Part shown: piece after piece, positions 55,301 through 60,540 of the stretch
How the letters are laid out: each line of letters starts with the position of its first letter
Numbering within the stretch: the stretch's first letter is position 1
Assembly (NCBI GenBank): GCA_024516035.1
Contig: CM044966.1
Location: 16,349,377 to 16,413,376, forward strand
DNA length: 64,000 bases
Direction: 5' to 3'
DNA from: Bactericera cockerelli
Lineage: Eukaryota > Arthropoda > Insecta > Hemiptera > Triozidae
The notes under the pieces: generated by a model
What the model was told of the DNA's origin: nothing
Seen by the model: the letters and a program-made list of their open reading frames with translations, nothing else
Databases searched by the model: none
Position numbers and translations under genes: made by a program

Positions 55301-56377
55301 ATCGTGTGAACGGAGCTTGGAGAGAGCGCCGCGAGCAGAGACGACACGAGGACGATGTGAACGGGGCTTGGCCTGGAACAGAGGAAGAGAGGATGGTTAT
55401 GAAGTGGATAAAATGATGGCAGGGATAAAAGATGGCACTCTTACACTAAAAATCCCCAAATCTCGGTTTCAACCGTGAAATTTTGTTCAAACAACCGTAA
55501 GGCGCTCTCCAAGGGCTAAGTTATGAAAAAGGATTGGGTCGGGTTCTACGAAAAACACCTAACCTAAAAAACACCTGAAAAACACGAAAAACGTTAGTTC
55601 CAAAGGATTCGTCAAGATAGCGCCAGTAGAGTTTTTGCTTTCGCGAGAGCAAAACTCTACTGGCGCTATCTTGACGAATCCTTTGGAACTAACGTTTTTC
55701 GTGTTTCTCAGGTGTTTTTTAGGTTAGGTGTTTTTCGTAGAACCCGACCTTAAAGATAAGACAGACACGCCATTAAATTGGACTTTGAACCAATCACAGT
55801 GCAGTATAGCCTGAGTTGAGATTATCTGGCTTATCTTAATTTTAATTTTATTTTATAACGCGGACCTTACACTCAGAATTGAGAAATCAGCCTTTGAATC
55901 GTGATGTTCCATTAGAATAACCGATATTTGAGCAAAAATTTCATACAAGCACCTGTATGGTACTGTATACTTAGAAGAAGCATCACTGAATTCAGCAATG
56001 GTTGAAACTTGGAGCAGCAAACTTACCGGGTCATCTCGAATGTAGAGTTTGAAGAAAATTGTTCCACGTGGTGTCACCTACCTACCTTGTGTATGCAACC
56101 ATCGTGAAACACCCTGTAGATTAAGCATCACTGGATTCAACAAGATGGTTGAAACTTGGATCAGCAAGATGATTCAAACTTGGATCAGCAAACTTACCGG
56201 GTCATCTCGGATGTGGAGTTGTGAAGAACATTGTTCCACGTGGTGTCACCTACCTACCTCATGTATGCGACTATCGTGAAACATCCTGTAGATAAAGCAT
56301 CACTGGATTCAGCAAGATGGTTGAAACTTGGATCAGCAAGATGATTCAAACTTGGATCAGCAAACTTACCGGGTCAT
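32983..56377 (-). CDS. Type I membrane leucine-rich repeat protein, 784 aa, 11 exons
   Basis: Coding exons from the start: 56370-56377 (or its copies at 56198-56205 or 56027-56034), 55119-55372, 49837-49953, 48086-48556, 43093-43369, 42465-42612, 40334-40531, 39782-39960, 37048-37267, 33843-34024, 32983-33283. All junction phases match, giving 2,355 bases. The order is: signal peptide (core VHIVLVSSLLAAL); linker and Ser/Gly/Asp-rich region to about 283; KDAV repeats; LRRNT (CLVCDCKEATSLLSC); about 11 LRRs; LRRCT (NPWMCDCDNQWL...C...C); transmembrane helix (LLLILVLLFSLLALPLLI); and a 40-residue cytoplasmic tail without a TIR domain. The layout suggests a cell-surface adhesion or recognition receptor. 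I cannot name an orthologue. The end of exon 4 is uncertain by 3 bases (48086 or 48089). Confidence 0.88.
33460..33525 (+). mobile_element. SINE family A, 3' tail only
   Basis: GGTAGAAAATGTTTTGAGCA to CACTAAAGAGTGTTATTA, in LRR intron 10. Confidence 0.6.
33656..33746 (-). pseudogene. Partial copy of LRR exon 10 (3' part plus donor)
   Basis: It repeats the last about 85 bases of exon 10 and its donor, with several substitutions, and breaks off at the CDC codons. Confidence 0.85.
33843..34024 (-). CDS. LRR gene exon 10: last LRR and LRRCT
   Basis: It runs from CCCCAG|CTTGTA to CTCAA|GTGAGT. It encodes LVLSNNALQRLEG and DIRHNPWMCDCDNQWLVSSL. Two partial copies flank it. Confidence 0.92.
34099..34217 (-). 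pseudogene. Partial copy of LRR exon 10 (acceptor plus 5' part)
   Basis: It repeats the acceptor and first about 110 bases of exon 10 nearly exactly, ending in the NPWM codons. It keeps an AG acceptor, so it is a possible alternative splice target. Confidence 0.88.
34306..34550 (+). mobile_element. Helitron-like element, second copy
   Basis: It starts TCTTAATATATAAAT after an A. It shares CTGAAATTTGGTAGGTAGCT and CCATTGGCGAAAAAGGATTT with 27047-27287 and ends with the AGCGGGCGACAGCCTGC hairpin. The last bases have drifted (CTTG). Confidence 0.75.
34555..34857 (+). mobile_element. LINE 3' end (5' truncated)
   Basis: The plus strand encodes LLYQLDFHLKQFNSR and GEFSPLQRMQKLGNN, related to the LINE end at 23231-23670. 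It ends AAATGGGAATACATCCCGTC with a short A-run. Confidence 0.7.
34864..35095 (+). mobile_element. Single arm of a foldback element
   Basis: It matches the right arm and right flank of the palindrome at 44502-45043 (GAGGAGTGCAGAGA, GGTGTTCTTGATATCA, GTACGAAAATATAG) without the left arm. Confidence 0.7.
35139..35285 (-). mobile_element. tRNA-derived SINE, family F
   Basis: The minus-strand head has TAGCTTGATCCATAAATAAG and box B GGTTCAAGTCCAGG. The body ends AATACAAATATGATAA. Confidence 0.75.
35386..36117 (+). repeat. Interspersed repeat family L, copy 1
   Basis: About 730 bp. It shares long segments with 62625-63240 (ATTTTGAGATTTTATA, TCGGATTTTCTTAAATATCA, AGTTAGTGG with CAGGCGCATGGTCT). 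It has a (CAGA)n tract and ends in the near-palindrome ACTTCCGATTTCTAATATTA...GGAAGTAA. There is no coding capacity. Confidence 0.7.
36170..36390 (-). mobile_element. 5S-derived SINE, family G (degraded)
   Basis: Body fragments CAAACTAGCTACTCAAATTA and CAGCCTGAGTGGGGCCGGGA remain, and the head is decayed. Confidence 0.5.
36835..37012 (-). mobile_element. Family J-like LINE/SINE tail
   Basis: It matches 11395-11575 (ACAATAAATTATTAACAGAG). It begins about 35 bases after the exon 9 donor. Confidence 0.6.
37048..37267 (-). CDS. LRR gene exon 9
   Basis: It runs from TTTCTCAG|ATCG to GGAAAAG|GTGATA. It encodes LRRs with LHTLSLSYMPELVSL and ends WPPLEK, which joins exon 10 as LEKLVLSNNAL, a good LRR. 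An earlier possible donor (CAG|GTGTCC) would break the repeat, so I prefer this one. Confidence 0.85.
37517..38629 (+). mobile_element. 5'-truncated non-LTR retrotransposon with 337-codon ORF and poly(A)
   Basis: The ORF 37535-38548 begins CLPARLGGLGI, the end of a reverse transcriptase. It continues with a zinc-finger-like CDGCGAGDFNLNHAL, then [20 protein letters not shown] and a region around ARKAFFDTRITNADA and FVPLVVSCDG. I recall this C-terminal domain from metazoan RT proteins where it resembles a restriction-like endonuclease. A poly(A) run follows (38611-38629). There are no stops, so insertion may be recent. It landed in LRR intron 8 among the exon 8 edge copies. Confidence 0.8.
38704..38826 (-). 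pseudogene. Partial copy of LRR exon 8 (3' part plus donor), copy 1
   Basis: It repeats the last about 115 bases of exon 8 (LDLSFNQFHSVPEQLAQS... to PVIK) and the GTGAGTCTA donor, then switches to a GAATA-type repeat. Confidence 0.92.
39194..39313 (-). pseudogene. Partial copy of LRR exon 8 (3' part plus donor), copy 2
   Basis: It is the same segment as copy 1 and breaks off at the same exon base (GTGTGGAGGTAG on the plus strand). About 350 bp of purine-rich AGAATA/AAAGAA repeat follows, and between the copies the repeat is similar. Confidence 0.92.
39314..39665 (+). repeat. Purine-rich GAATA/GAAAA microsatellite
   Basis: Irregular AGAATA, AAAGAAAAG and GGAAGAAAAG units, also at 37380-37500 and 38827-38995. 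They are pyrimidine-rich on the LRR gene strand. Confidence 0.85.
39671..39768 (+). mobile_element. Family H element, flank only
   Basis: GGTAGCCAGAGTGGAGGAAT through CAAGTGCCCCCAAACCAATC, without the 38-bp units. Confidence 0.65.
39782..39960 (-). CDS. LRR gene exon 8
   Basis: It runs from TTCCCCAG|ATCCTA to ATTAA|GTGAGT. It encodes two to three LRRs (ILDLSGTGLTSLPNHLL, LHTLDLSFNQFHSVPEQL, LQVLNLNGNPIPVI). Confidence 0.93.
40040..40215 (+). mobile_element. Family J-like LINE/SINE tail
   Basis: It ends TGTCCTCCTAATAAAGCATA followed by ATAATAATAATA, as in other family J copies. Confidence 0.5.
40246..40312 (-). pseudogene. Copy of LRR exon 7 3' edge plus donor
   Basis: It repeats the last about 50 bases of exon 7 (CCCACCTCCATAGCTCTCTC on the gene strand) and the AAG|GTGAACC donor region, 74 bases further downstream. 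Confidence 0.88.
40334..40531 (-). CDS. LRR gene exon 7
   Basis: It runs from CCTCCACAG|GGCAAC to CTCAAG|GTGAAC. It encodes 66 residues with LKILNLSYNDFHSLNADL and LEELHVGNNPLGVID. Confidence 0.93.
40718..41245 (-). repeat. Array of LRR exon 7 acceptor copies, about 12 units of 41 bp
   Basis: Each unit reads on the gene strand GGCAACTACGCACC, then CTAACTCTTCTCTTCTATCC and TCCACAG, that is, exon start, pyrimidine tract and acceptor AG. One copy at 40845-40918 is longer and includes exon bases coding YEPLKSLKILNL. Confidence 0.92.
41570..41705. mobile_element. Short imperfect palindromic MITE
   Basis: AAACACTCTCTACTATTCAA pairs with the right end (GGAGAGTGGAGAGTGTTT), and CACTCTGATTGGTTACTTTG pairs across the centre with AAGCAATCAGAGTG. 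It is related to 54434-54790. Confidence 0.7.
41720..41895 (-). mobile_element. SINE/LINE-tail family J
   Basis: The plus strand reads TAGTATGCTTTATTAGAAGA and ends CTAAAGGGCGGGGTTATTGC, the family block in reverse. Confidence 0.65.
41925..42460 (+). repeat. Tandem array, about 32-bp unit, about 17 copies
   Basis: The unit GTTCATCTAGTTCAGTGGAA plus CAGTTCAGTACA recurs to within 5 bases of the exon 6 donor. Variants (CAATGG, GTGCAA, CATATAG) are shared by distant units, pointing to block duplication. Confidence 0.95.
42465..42612 (-). CDS. LRR gene exon 6
   Basis: It runs from TATTCCAG|GTTGG to TTCCAG|GTGAGC. It encodes LEQITRLCLSNNPIKVIED and LLTLDLSHTKLNSFVL. Confidence 0.93.
42750..42895 (+). 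mobile_element. tRNA-derived SINE, family F
   Basis: The head CCGACCTCAGTAGCTTGATC and box B GGTTCAAGTTCCAG are intact. The body ends ATTAATACGAATATGATAA. Confidence 0.8.
43093..43369 (-). CDS. LRR gene exon 5: KDAV repeats, LRRNT, first LRR
   Basis: It runs from TTTCAG|ACAAG to CCTCG|GTGAGT. Three KDAV-type heptads (SIKDAVT, STKDAVS, SRKDAVD) precede the cysteine cluster CLVCDCKEATSLLSC. The first LRR contains VCLSNNDIEKV. Confidence 0.92.
43412..43488 (-). pseudogene. Intronic copy of the exon 5 KDAV repeat
   Basis: GCGTCCTTTGTAGAGGTCAC and GCGTCCTTCATAGAGGTCAC repeat the exon 5 coding units upstream of the acceptor, followed by GTTCTGGGACCCA as in the exon. No acceptor is obvious directly next to the copy. 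Confidence 0.88.
44190..44385 (+). mobile_element. tRNA-derived SINE, family A (degraded)
   Basis: The head TGCACTGTTGGTCAAGTGGT is present and box B has drifted (GGTTCTAATTTCACCC). The body and tail are recognisable to about 44385. Confidence 0.75.
44502..45043. mobile_element. Near-perfect palindromic foldback element, 540 bp
   Basis: Arms of about 250 bp read inward from CCCCCCAAAAACACCACTTC and outward to GAAGTGGTGTTTTTGGGGGG. They meet at a spacer of about 45 bases containing GATTTGAATCGAG, and there is little divergence between arms. One arm recurs alone at 34864-35095. Confidence 0.92.
45590..45765 (+). repeat. Tandem repeat, about 52-bp unit, three copies
   Basis: Units contain TAGTAGGGTTAGG, ATACATAGAAGG and CCATGCCT. 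They are roughly the reverse complement of the 45-bp units at 49670-49826. Confidence 0.85.
45955..46085 (-). mobile_element. tRNA-derived SINE, family I (degraded)
   Basis: The minus strand has a box B-like TGGGTTCGATCCCCATG and the body GGTACACTCATACCTCGTGA. Confidence 0.6.
47181..47525 (-). mobile_element. Non-autonomous Helitron-like element
   Basis: On the minus strand it starts TCTATATCTATAAAACTC after an A and ends GGTGAGACAGCTAG before a T. That is the Helitron pattern of TC start, CTAG end and A/T insertion. The 3' segment CCGTAGCGAAGCACGGGTGA can form a hairpin. Confidence 0.8.
48086..48556 (-). CDS. LRR gene exon 4: low-complexity ectodomain
   Basis: It starts after CTCCCACAG. 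About 157 residues begin with a GGGG run and then repeats rich in S, G, K and D (LKDSGGK, SSSKDVGSPSGKDRSSS, SSGGNNVGSG). The donor is ambiguous between GGTG|GTGGGT (48086) and TCTG|GTGGTG (48089), which differ by one Gly codon. It is phase 1 at both ends, so it can be skipped without a frameshift. Confidence 0.82.
48615..48815 (-). mobile_element. SINE/LINE-tail family J
   Basis: The plus strand reads AAACTCTTTATTAGCAGAAC and then AAAGGGCGGGGTTATTGCCT. Confidence 0.7.
49233..49442 (+). mobile_element. tRNA-derived SINE, family A
   Basis: The head TGCACTGGTAGTTAAGTGGT and box B GGTTCGAATCCAATTC are present. The tail is complete. Confidence 0.78.
49670..49826 (+). repeat. Tandem repeat, about 45-bp unit, four copies, next to exon 3 donor
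   Basis: The unit CTAACCCTACTCTACACAAT plus GAGGCATGGCCTTATGATTA ends about 10 bases from the exon 3 donor. It is inverted relative to the related array in intron 4 (45590-45765). Confidence 0.9.
49837..49953 (-). CDS. LRR gene exon 3
   Basis: It runs from GATTTCAG|ACAAG to AACCCTG|GTATGG, phase 1 at both ends. It encodes KYKPELAKLAQLRLHSMKEV and a Glu-rich segment. It has no recognised domain and is supported by splice sites and phase only. Confidence 0.75.
49997..50152 (+). mobile_element. Family H element, about one repeat unit
   Basis: CATAGGGTGGCGTCATCGTG through GGACCCCCAGAACCAAGAAA, then one 38-bp unit. It begins about 44 bases upstream of the exon 3 acceptor on the gene strand. Confidence 0.8.
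50260..50622 (-). mobile_element. SINE/LINE-tail family J, two nested copies
   Basis: Two stretches with TTTATTATCAGGACATAAAT or TTTATTATGCTTCATTAGGT start points occur. The second ends AAAGGGCGAAGTTGTTGCCT. Confidence 0.55.
50745..50852 (-). mobile_element. 5S-derived SINE, family G (head only, degraded)
   Basis: The minus strand reads AGCAGAGATGGCATACACCA and GCAAAGTCCAGCGTGGTGAG, a decayed 5S-like head. Confidence 0.55.
51384..51585 (+). mobile_element. tRNA-derived SINE, family B
   Basis: The head TGTCCCGGTAGCTCAGTGGT, box B GGTTCAAAACCCAGCC and the complete tail are present. Confidence 0.82.
51612..51900 (-). mobile_element. tRNA-Gly-like SINE, family E (full)
   Basis: The minus-strand head reads GCGCGATTAGCTCAGTGGTT, AAGCACTCGCTTGCCATGCG (GCC anticodon position) and CCGGGTTCGATCCCCCGTGC. 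The body contains CACTTCTCACCAGGGGAGGC and CAGTAGCTCCTGTTTCATGG. Confidence 0.82.
52172..52300 (+). mobile_element. tRNA-derived SINE, family B variant
   Basis: The head TCCCGGTAGCTCAGTGGTCA differs in the anticodon arm (GACTGGTAATCC) from other family B copies. The body is truncated. Confidence 0.75.
52415..52525 (-). mobile_element. tRNA-derived SINE, family F
   Basis: The minus-strand head reads CCCCAGTAGCTTGATTGATA with box B GGTTCAAGTCCCGG. Confidence 0.75.
52567..52748 (+). mobile_element. tRNA-derived SINE, family C (full)
   Basis: The head CCGACCTCCGTGGCTCAGTG and box B GGGTTCGAATCCCGGCC are intact. The tail ends GGGGCACACTTACC. Confidence 0.83.
52750..53362 (+). repeat. Tandem array, about 62-bp unit, about ten copies
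   Basis: The unit AGGTGTGAAACAGGCCTCAC, TTAAACCAGACCAAGACTAG, AAGCTAAGCTGAAATAAACT occurs in two variants (GAAACGTAGCTC versus AGAAGCTAAGCTG) in mixed order. It lies in LRR intron 2. Confidence 0.95.
53745..53878 (-). mobile_element. tRNA-derived SINE, family D, head and start of body
   Basis: The minus strand reads AGCCTCCGTGGCATGACGGT, GATCTCGGGTTCGATCCCCG and CAAACACGTGAGGCTGG. Confidence 0.78.
54190..54368 (+). mobile_element. tRNA-derived SINE, family B variant, 5' truncated
   Basis: TCAGTGGTCAATGCGTCTGA, GGGTTCAAAACCCAATCGGG and tail GGCGATATTATTA. Confidence 0.75.
54434..54790. mobile_element. Imperfect inverted-repeat MITE
   Basis: CACTCTGATTGGGTTATTTG, CTCTGATTGGTTAATTTGAA and CAATAACCAATCAGAG recur in opposed orientations with pyrimidine-rich CTCTCAAATTC arms. 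Related to 41570-41705. Confidence 0.6.
54786..55062 (+). mobile_element. SINE/LINE-tail family J, with a duplicated start
   Basis: GGTTGGGTGGAAGAGCTCAA, then GTTGGATGGAAAAGATTGCC and CAATAACCCCGCCTTTTAGT. It ends ATCTAATAAAGTGTTGTATA with AAT repeats, close to the exon 2 donor. Confidence 0.65.
55119..55372 (-). CDS. LRR gene exon 2: rest of signal peptide and N-terminal linker
   Basis: It runs from GTTCCAG|GCCAAG to CTTCTGG|GTAAGA. It encodes PSPVHIVLVSSLLAALSPSS and then SIRLKLVRGGASSGGLDLSG, ending NEQTLL. It needs the MTR supplied by exon 1. Confidence 0.85.
55537..55750. mobile_element. Near-perfect palindrome, 210 bp
   Basis: Arms of about 100 bp (GGTTCTACGAAAAACACCTA versus TAGGTGTTTTTCGTAGAACC) meet at the hairpin tip GCTTTCGCGAGAGC. 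It lies in LRR intron 1. It looks like a small foldback MITE. Confidence 0.9.
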
Positions 56378-56400
56378 CTCGGATGTAGAGTGGTGGAGAG
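55985..56400 (-). repeat. Tandem repeat of about 170 bp containing LRR exon 1
   Basis: Units share CATCACTGGATTCA, GGTTGAAACTTGGATCAGCA and AACTTACCGGGTCATCTCGG on the plus strand, and two also share TTCCACGTGGTGTCACCTAC. A nested duplication of AGATGATTCAAACTTGGATC is present in two units. Confidence 0.92.
56027..56377 (-). CDS. LRR gene exon 1 (ATGACCCG), three tandem candidates
   Basis: The short coding start ATGACCCG|GTAAGT, preceded by TACATCCGAG or close variants, occurs at 56370-56377, 56198-56205 and 56027-56034. Each would supply M-T-R to exon 2 in frame. Which is used cannot be decided from sequence. Confidence 0.7.
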
Positions 56401-56711
56401 TTCCAGCTTCATAGTAGATACAATTCTTACATGAAGATCATCACAACTTCTCACTTTTATGTTTTAACTTAACACTTTAAAATCTCATGGAAAGCTCAAA
56501 AGTACAGAGCATTTGATGTTTTAGCACCCAAGTCACTAATGAGCAGATTAAATCGATCAGCTTTATACACAATGAAATGGCTAATGGCCGCACCTAATCA
56601 GTCTGTTAGTGAATATGCACTCTTTCATTCAAAGGTTGGTTTTTAAATTGTTAACATTCTAATGTAGAAATTACTTAAAATGTTCAGTTAGGTATCTAGG
56701 ATAATTCTCAA

Positions 56712-56832
56712 CTTATCCTCCCATTTGGAATTTTTATCACATAAGAATAGGTATGTCTTGGGCTTACTGCTAGAATAATGGGACTTTAGTAGTCTTAATT
56801 GGGCAGTATAAATAAGGCGATATTATTATTAT
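56712..56832 (+). mobile_element. SINE family B, head missing
   Basis: CTCAACTTATCCTCCCATTT to AAGGCGATATTATTATTATT. Confidence 0.7.
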
Positions 56833-56854
56833 TATTATTGTTTTACATAGAAAA

Positions 56855-57130
56855 ATGAATAGCCTTTTTATTTTGTAGCCATGGAACAGCAGCCACTGTA
56901 TACGCTTGTGGTCTGTGTTGTAGCCTGCCCATCCCGCAGTATGCCTCCCCTCTGATGGGCGAGAAGTGACACAATACTTCCCATATAGGTGCTGAGACAA
57001 CACGAGCGCACCTGAAGGTATCCCTTACAAATAAATGTAACCAAATTTTTAATACAATTTTTTTATCAGTTCTGAGAGTCAAACCCGCGACCTTCCGAAT
57101 GGTAAGCGAGTATCCTACGCACATTGTATA
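56855..57130 (-). mobile_element. tRNA-Gly-like SINE, family E (degraded head)
   Basis: The body CACTTCTCGCCCATCAGAGG is intact on the minus strand. The head keeps GCTTACCATTCGGAAGGTCG. Confidence 0.78.
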
Positions 57131-57478
57131 GAATGTAGAGAACAACACTTTTTTGCTGTATAACAGGCGAGAGAAAAGATAGTTGTAGGTACGGAGGCGT
57201 TGACATCACAGTCCAGAGGTCAAGGGTTCAAGTCCGATTTGGGTCAGACAAATTAACAACTGGCCCAGCATCGTATACACAATATTATGTACATAGTTAA
57301 CATACATTGTTGACAACAATACGGTTTGTATAATAATTCAGAATGGTACGAGATAGGTATATTGTGTAGTTAATAAAAATGAAACATCATTTCGTAGGCG
57401 TAAAAATTTCTCGGAAGTAAAAATGATCCCCTCAGAGGGTAACGGACTGTCGAAGTTTTCTGTCGTTTTTAATAATAA

Positions 57479-57570
57479 TAATATTACTCTTTAGTGGTAG
57501 GTAACCACCAGGCGAGGTTAATGCTCAAAGCATTTTCTACCACCTAACCCTCAGAGTCTTATTATTATGA
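57479..57570 (-). mobile_element. SINE family A, 3' tail only
   Basis: TACTCTTTAGTGGTAGGTAA to CAGAGTCTTATTATTATGA, reverse orientation. Confidence 0.65.
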
Positions 57571-57633
57571 GGTTTATGGTCAGTATGGTCACATATACAA
57601 ATAAATGGTTAGAACTAAGTTTTTATTTCATCA

Positions 57634-58138
57634 TCATAGGGTGGCGTCATCGTGAACGATGGTAGCCAGACAGTGGAGGAATGACACAGCACTTCTACCA
57701 CTGTCTTTACAAGGAGGCTAATAATTGACAAGGGCCCCCAGAACCAAGCCAATGCTGGTCTATAGTCTCTGTTTATAGTCCACTAGCCAGACTGCTGGTC
57801 TACTCCCTCTTTATAGTCCCCCAACCAGACTGCTGGTCTACTCCCTGTTTATAGTCCCCCAGCCAGACTTCTGGTCTACTCCCTGCTTATAGTCCCCCAG
57901 CCAGACTGCTGGTCTACTCCCTGTTTATAGTCCCCCAGCCAGACTTCTGGTCTACTCCCTCTTTATAGTCCCCCAACCAGACTGCTGGTCTACTCCCTGT
58001 TTATAGTCCCCCAGCCTGACTGCTGGTCTACTCCCTGTTTATAGTCCCCCAGCCAGACTTCTGGTCTACTCCCTGTTTATAGTCCCCCAGCCAGACTGCT
58101 GGTCTACTCCCTGTTTATAGTCCCCCAGCCAGACTGCA
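57634..58138 (+). mobile_element. Family H element with about ten 38-bp units
   Basis: The full flank CATCATCATAGGGTGGCGTC to AACCAAGCCAATGC (about 115 bp) is followed by a tandem array of TGGTCTACTCCCTGTTTATA + GTCCCCCAGCCAGACTGC, with variants (ATAGTCTC, CTCTTT, CTGCTT). No ORF is present. Confidence 0.9.
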
Positions 58139-58436
58139 ATTTTTTTTTTTTTTACAATGATAATAATAATTGAAATTCTTAGAGTTTATGCTGATGAAAT
58201 TGCAATAAGCGGAAATACTAACTCCGCATAGGTATTAAAATATGTATCTTAAGGCATCATCTTTATCCTTACTGACCTTGTAATAATGAGTCAGATATTA
58301 GTTAATTGTAATAAAATTAATATTTCTTTGTTATTGGGTACTATTTACTATTTTACTTATAAATATCCGTACCATTACAATGAACAATGAAGTAGAAGGA
58401 TAGCTAATTAGTTTGTAGAATAGTGAGTAATTAGTA

Positions 58437-58620
58437 TATCGCCTTATGAACAGGTATACTGCCCTATTAGGACTAATGAGTCCAGCAGTAAGCCCAAAAA
58501 ATATTATTAGGTGGTCAAAATCACAAATGGAAGGATAACTTCTCATGTCCCGGATGGGTTTCGAACCCGGCGACCTCTGGATTACCAGACACACATTGAC
58601 TACTGAGCAACAGGGTTAGA
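58437..58620 (-). mobile_element. SINE family B, degraded
   Basis: The body and box B-like GGGTTTCGAACCCGG region are readable. The 5' head is altered (CAACAGGG). Confidence 0.7.
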
Positions 58621-58730
58621 CGTAGTTTGGGTGGCATTTTTTATCTGGTTTTTTTTTGTCAAGTTTTTTAAGGTTTGATCTTGTAATTCGAAGTCCACTT
58701 TTACTGAGGTAGATTTTTGGACTTCTTATA

Positions 58731-59613
58731 CAGGGTGAGCATAAAGTCTCACCCCACCCCTCGTATCTCGAGAATGGCTAAAAATACAAGAAAACGCAAA
58801 AACCCATATTCCTTAGTTTTTAGGAGGATTAATTTTCAGCCAATTTTTTTTGCCTACATGGCCCCAGTCAGGCTGGGCATGGACCAACTTTAAAATCTTA
58901 AATAGAATAGTATGTCTTGTGGCATATTGTTTTAAAGGTCTCACAGAGAAAATTTCATTACCACAAATTTCAGTGAGCTACGACTTACCGTTCTTGAGAT
59001 ACAGGGTCGGACGTCTTGCGTAATATCCATATATTTCTACCTATAACTCGTTGACCGTAAATTCCAGAAAAATGAAATTTGTTGATAATAACTCCTTATG
59101 GCAAGAACTTTCGAAAAAATTAAAACTTGATTTGTTTTTTCGTTAAAATTTTTCGGACTGTTCGTCCGGCTAGCTGACGAAACCGACCAGAAACTAATAT
59201 CAACAGAGTATGTCGAGTTATACCTTTTTCGACAGGGCTTGTCATAAGGAGTTATTATCAACAAATTTCATTTTTCTATAATTTACGGTTAACGAGTTAT
59301 AGGTCAAAAGATATGGATAATACGCATTACGTTCGACCCTGTATCTCGAGAACGGTAAGTTGTATCTCACTGAAATTTGTTGTAATGAACTTCTCTCTAT
59401 GAGACCTTTAAAAAATTATGCCACAAGACATACCATTCTATTTAAGATTTTAAAGTTGGTCTATGCCCAGCCTGACTGGGGCCATGTAGGCAAAAAAAAT
59501 TTGGCTGAAAATTAATGTTCCTAAAAATTAAGTAATACGGGTTTTTGCGTTTTCTTGTATTTTCAGCCATTCTCGAGATACGGGGGGTGGGGTGAGACTT
59601 TATGCTCACCCTG
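58731..59613. mobile_element. Foldback DNA transposon, 883 bp, long TIRs
   Basis: The left end CAGGGTGAGCATAAAGTCTC and the right end GAGACTTTATGCTCACCCTG are exact inverses, flanked by TA. Arms of roughly 385 bp pair along nearly their whole length around a spacer of about 115 bases. No transposase is encoded. Confidence 0.92.
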
Positions 59614-59687
59614 TATATTATGTATATATCATAATTATAGGTATTGAAGGTAGAGGTACTTGTTATTATTTATTTTTTAAAGATGAG

Positions 59688-59962
59688 TGTTTCACAGTCT
59701 TTTTTATTTCATAGCTTACAAGAGCTACTGTCGACGCTTGTGGTCTGTGTTGTAGCCTGCCCATCCCGTAGTATGCCTACCCTCTGATGGGCAAGAAGTG
59801 ACATAATACTTCCCATTTAGGTGCTGGGTCTAGCACCAGAAGGTATCCCTCACAATCAACTGTAACCAATTTTTTAATACAATTTTTTGTCGGCGCGGGG
59901 GTTCGAACCCGGGACCTTCCGCATGGCAAGCGAGTGCTTAACCACTGAGCTAATCGGGCGCT
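59688..59962 (-). mobile_element. tRNA-Gly-like SINE, family E (full)
   Basis: The minus-strand head GCGCCCGATTAGCTCAGTGG and CCCGGGTTCGAACCCCCGCG are intact. The body has a small deletion (GGTCTAGCACCAGAAGG). Confidence 0.83.
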
Positions 59963-60328
59963 TAATATAGGTATACTTCTTTCTATATGTTATCATCATG
60001 TAGAATTGTAGATACTTCAGGTAGGTATACTTGTTAATCGGCGCGGGTATTGGGAACAATATAATTATTTGGCATGTAGTCAGTCCAACCAAGCTACAAG
60101 TAAGAAATGTACATAGAAGTACATAGTACATACATATTAATTATGTACATTGTACACTATGTACAGGTATCTTGTAAATATCTTGGTCCACTCTGTACAA
60201 AGCGAATAATGTGTGTCACAGTTTTCAGTTATACTAATAGGTCTCCTCTACAGGGTGAATCTGCGAGACCAATATTCTAGGGCTGATAGAATTTGTGCTT
60301 TGAAATCGAAAATGTTCTTTTGTCTGTC

Positions 60329-60540
60329 TGTCCCGGTAGCTCAGTGGTAAAGGCGGCACTCTGTGAACCAAGAGAATCCAGATGTCGTGGGTTCGAAACC
60401 CAGCCGGGACATGACAAGTTATTCTCCCATTTGAGATTTTTACCACATAATAATATGTCTTGACCTTACTGCTGGAATAATGGGACTTTAATAGTCTTAA
60501 TCGGCCAGTATAAATAAGGCGATATTATTATTATTATTAT
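60329..60540 (+). mobile_element. tRNA-derived SINE, family B (full)
   Basis: The head TGTCCCGGTAGCTCAGTGGT, box B GGGTTCGAAACCCAGCC and ATT-repeat tail are intact. Confidence 0.85.

Noticed and set aside
57745..58138. CRISPR-like direct repeats
   Set aside because: There are no unique spacers between the units, and the same unit is dispersed with a mobile element in a eukaryotic genome.
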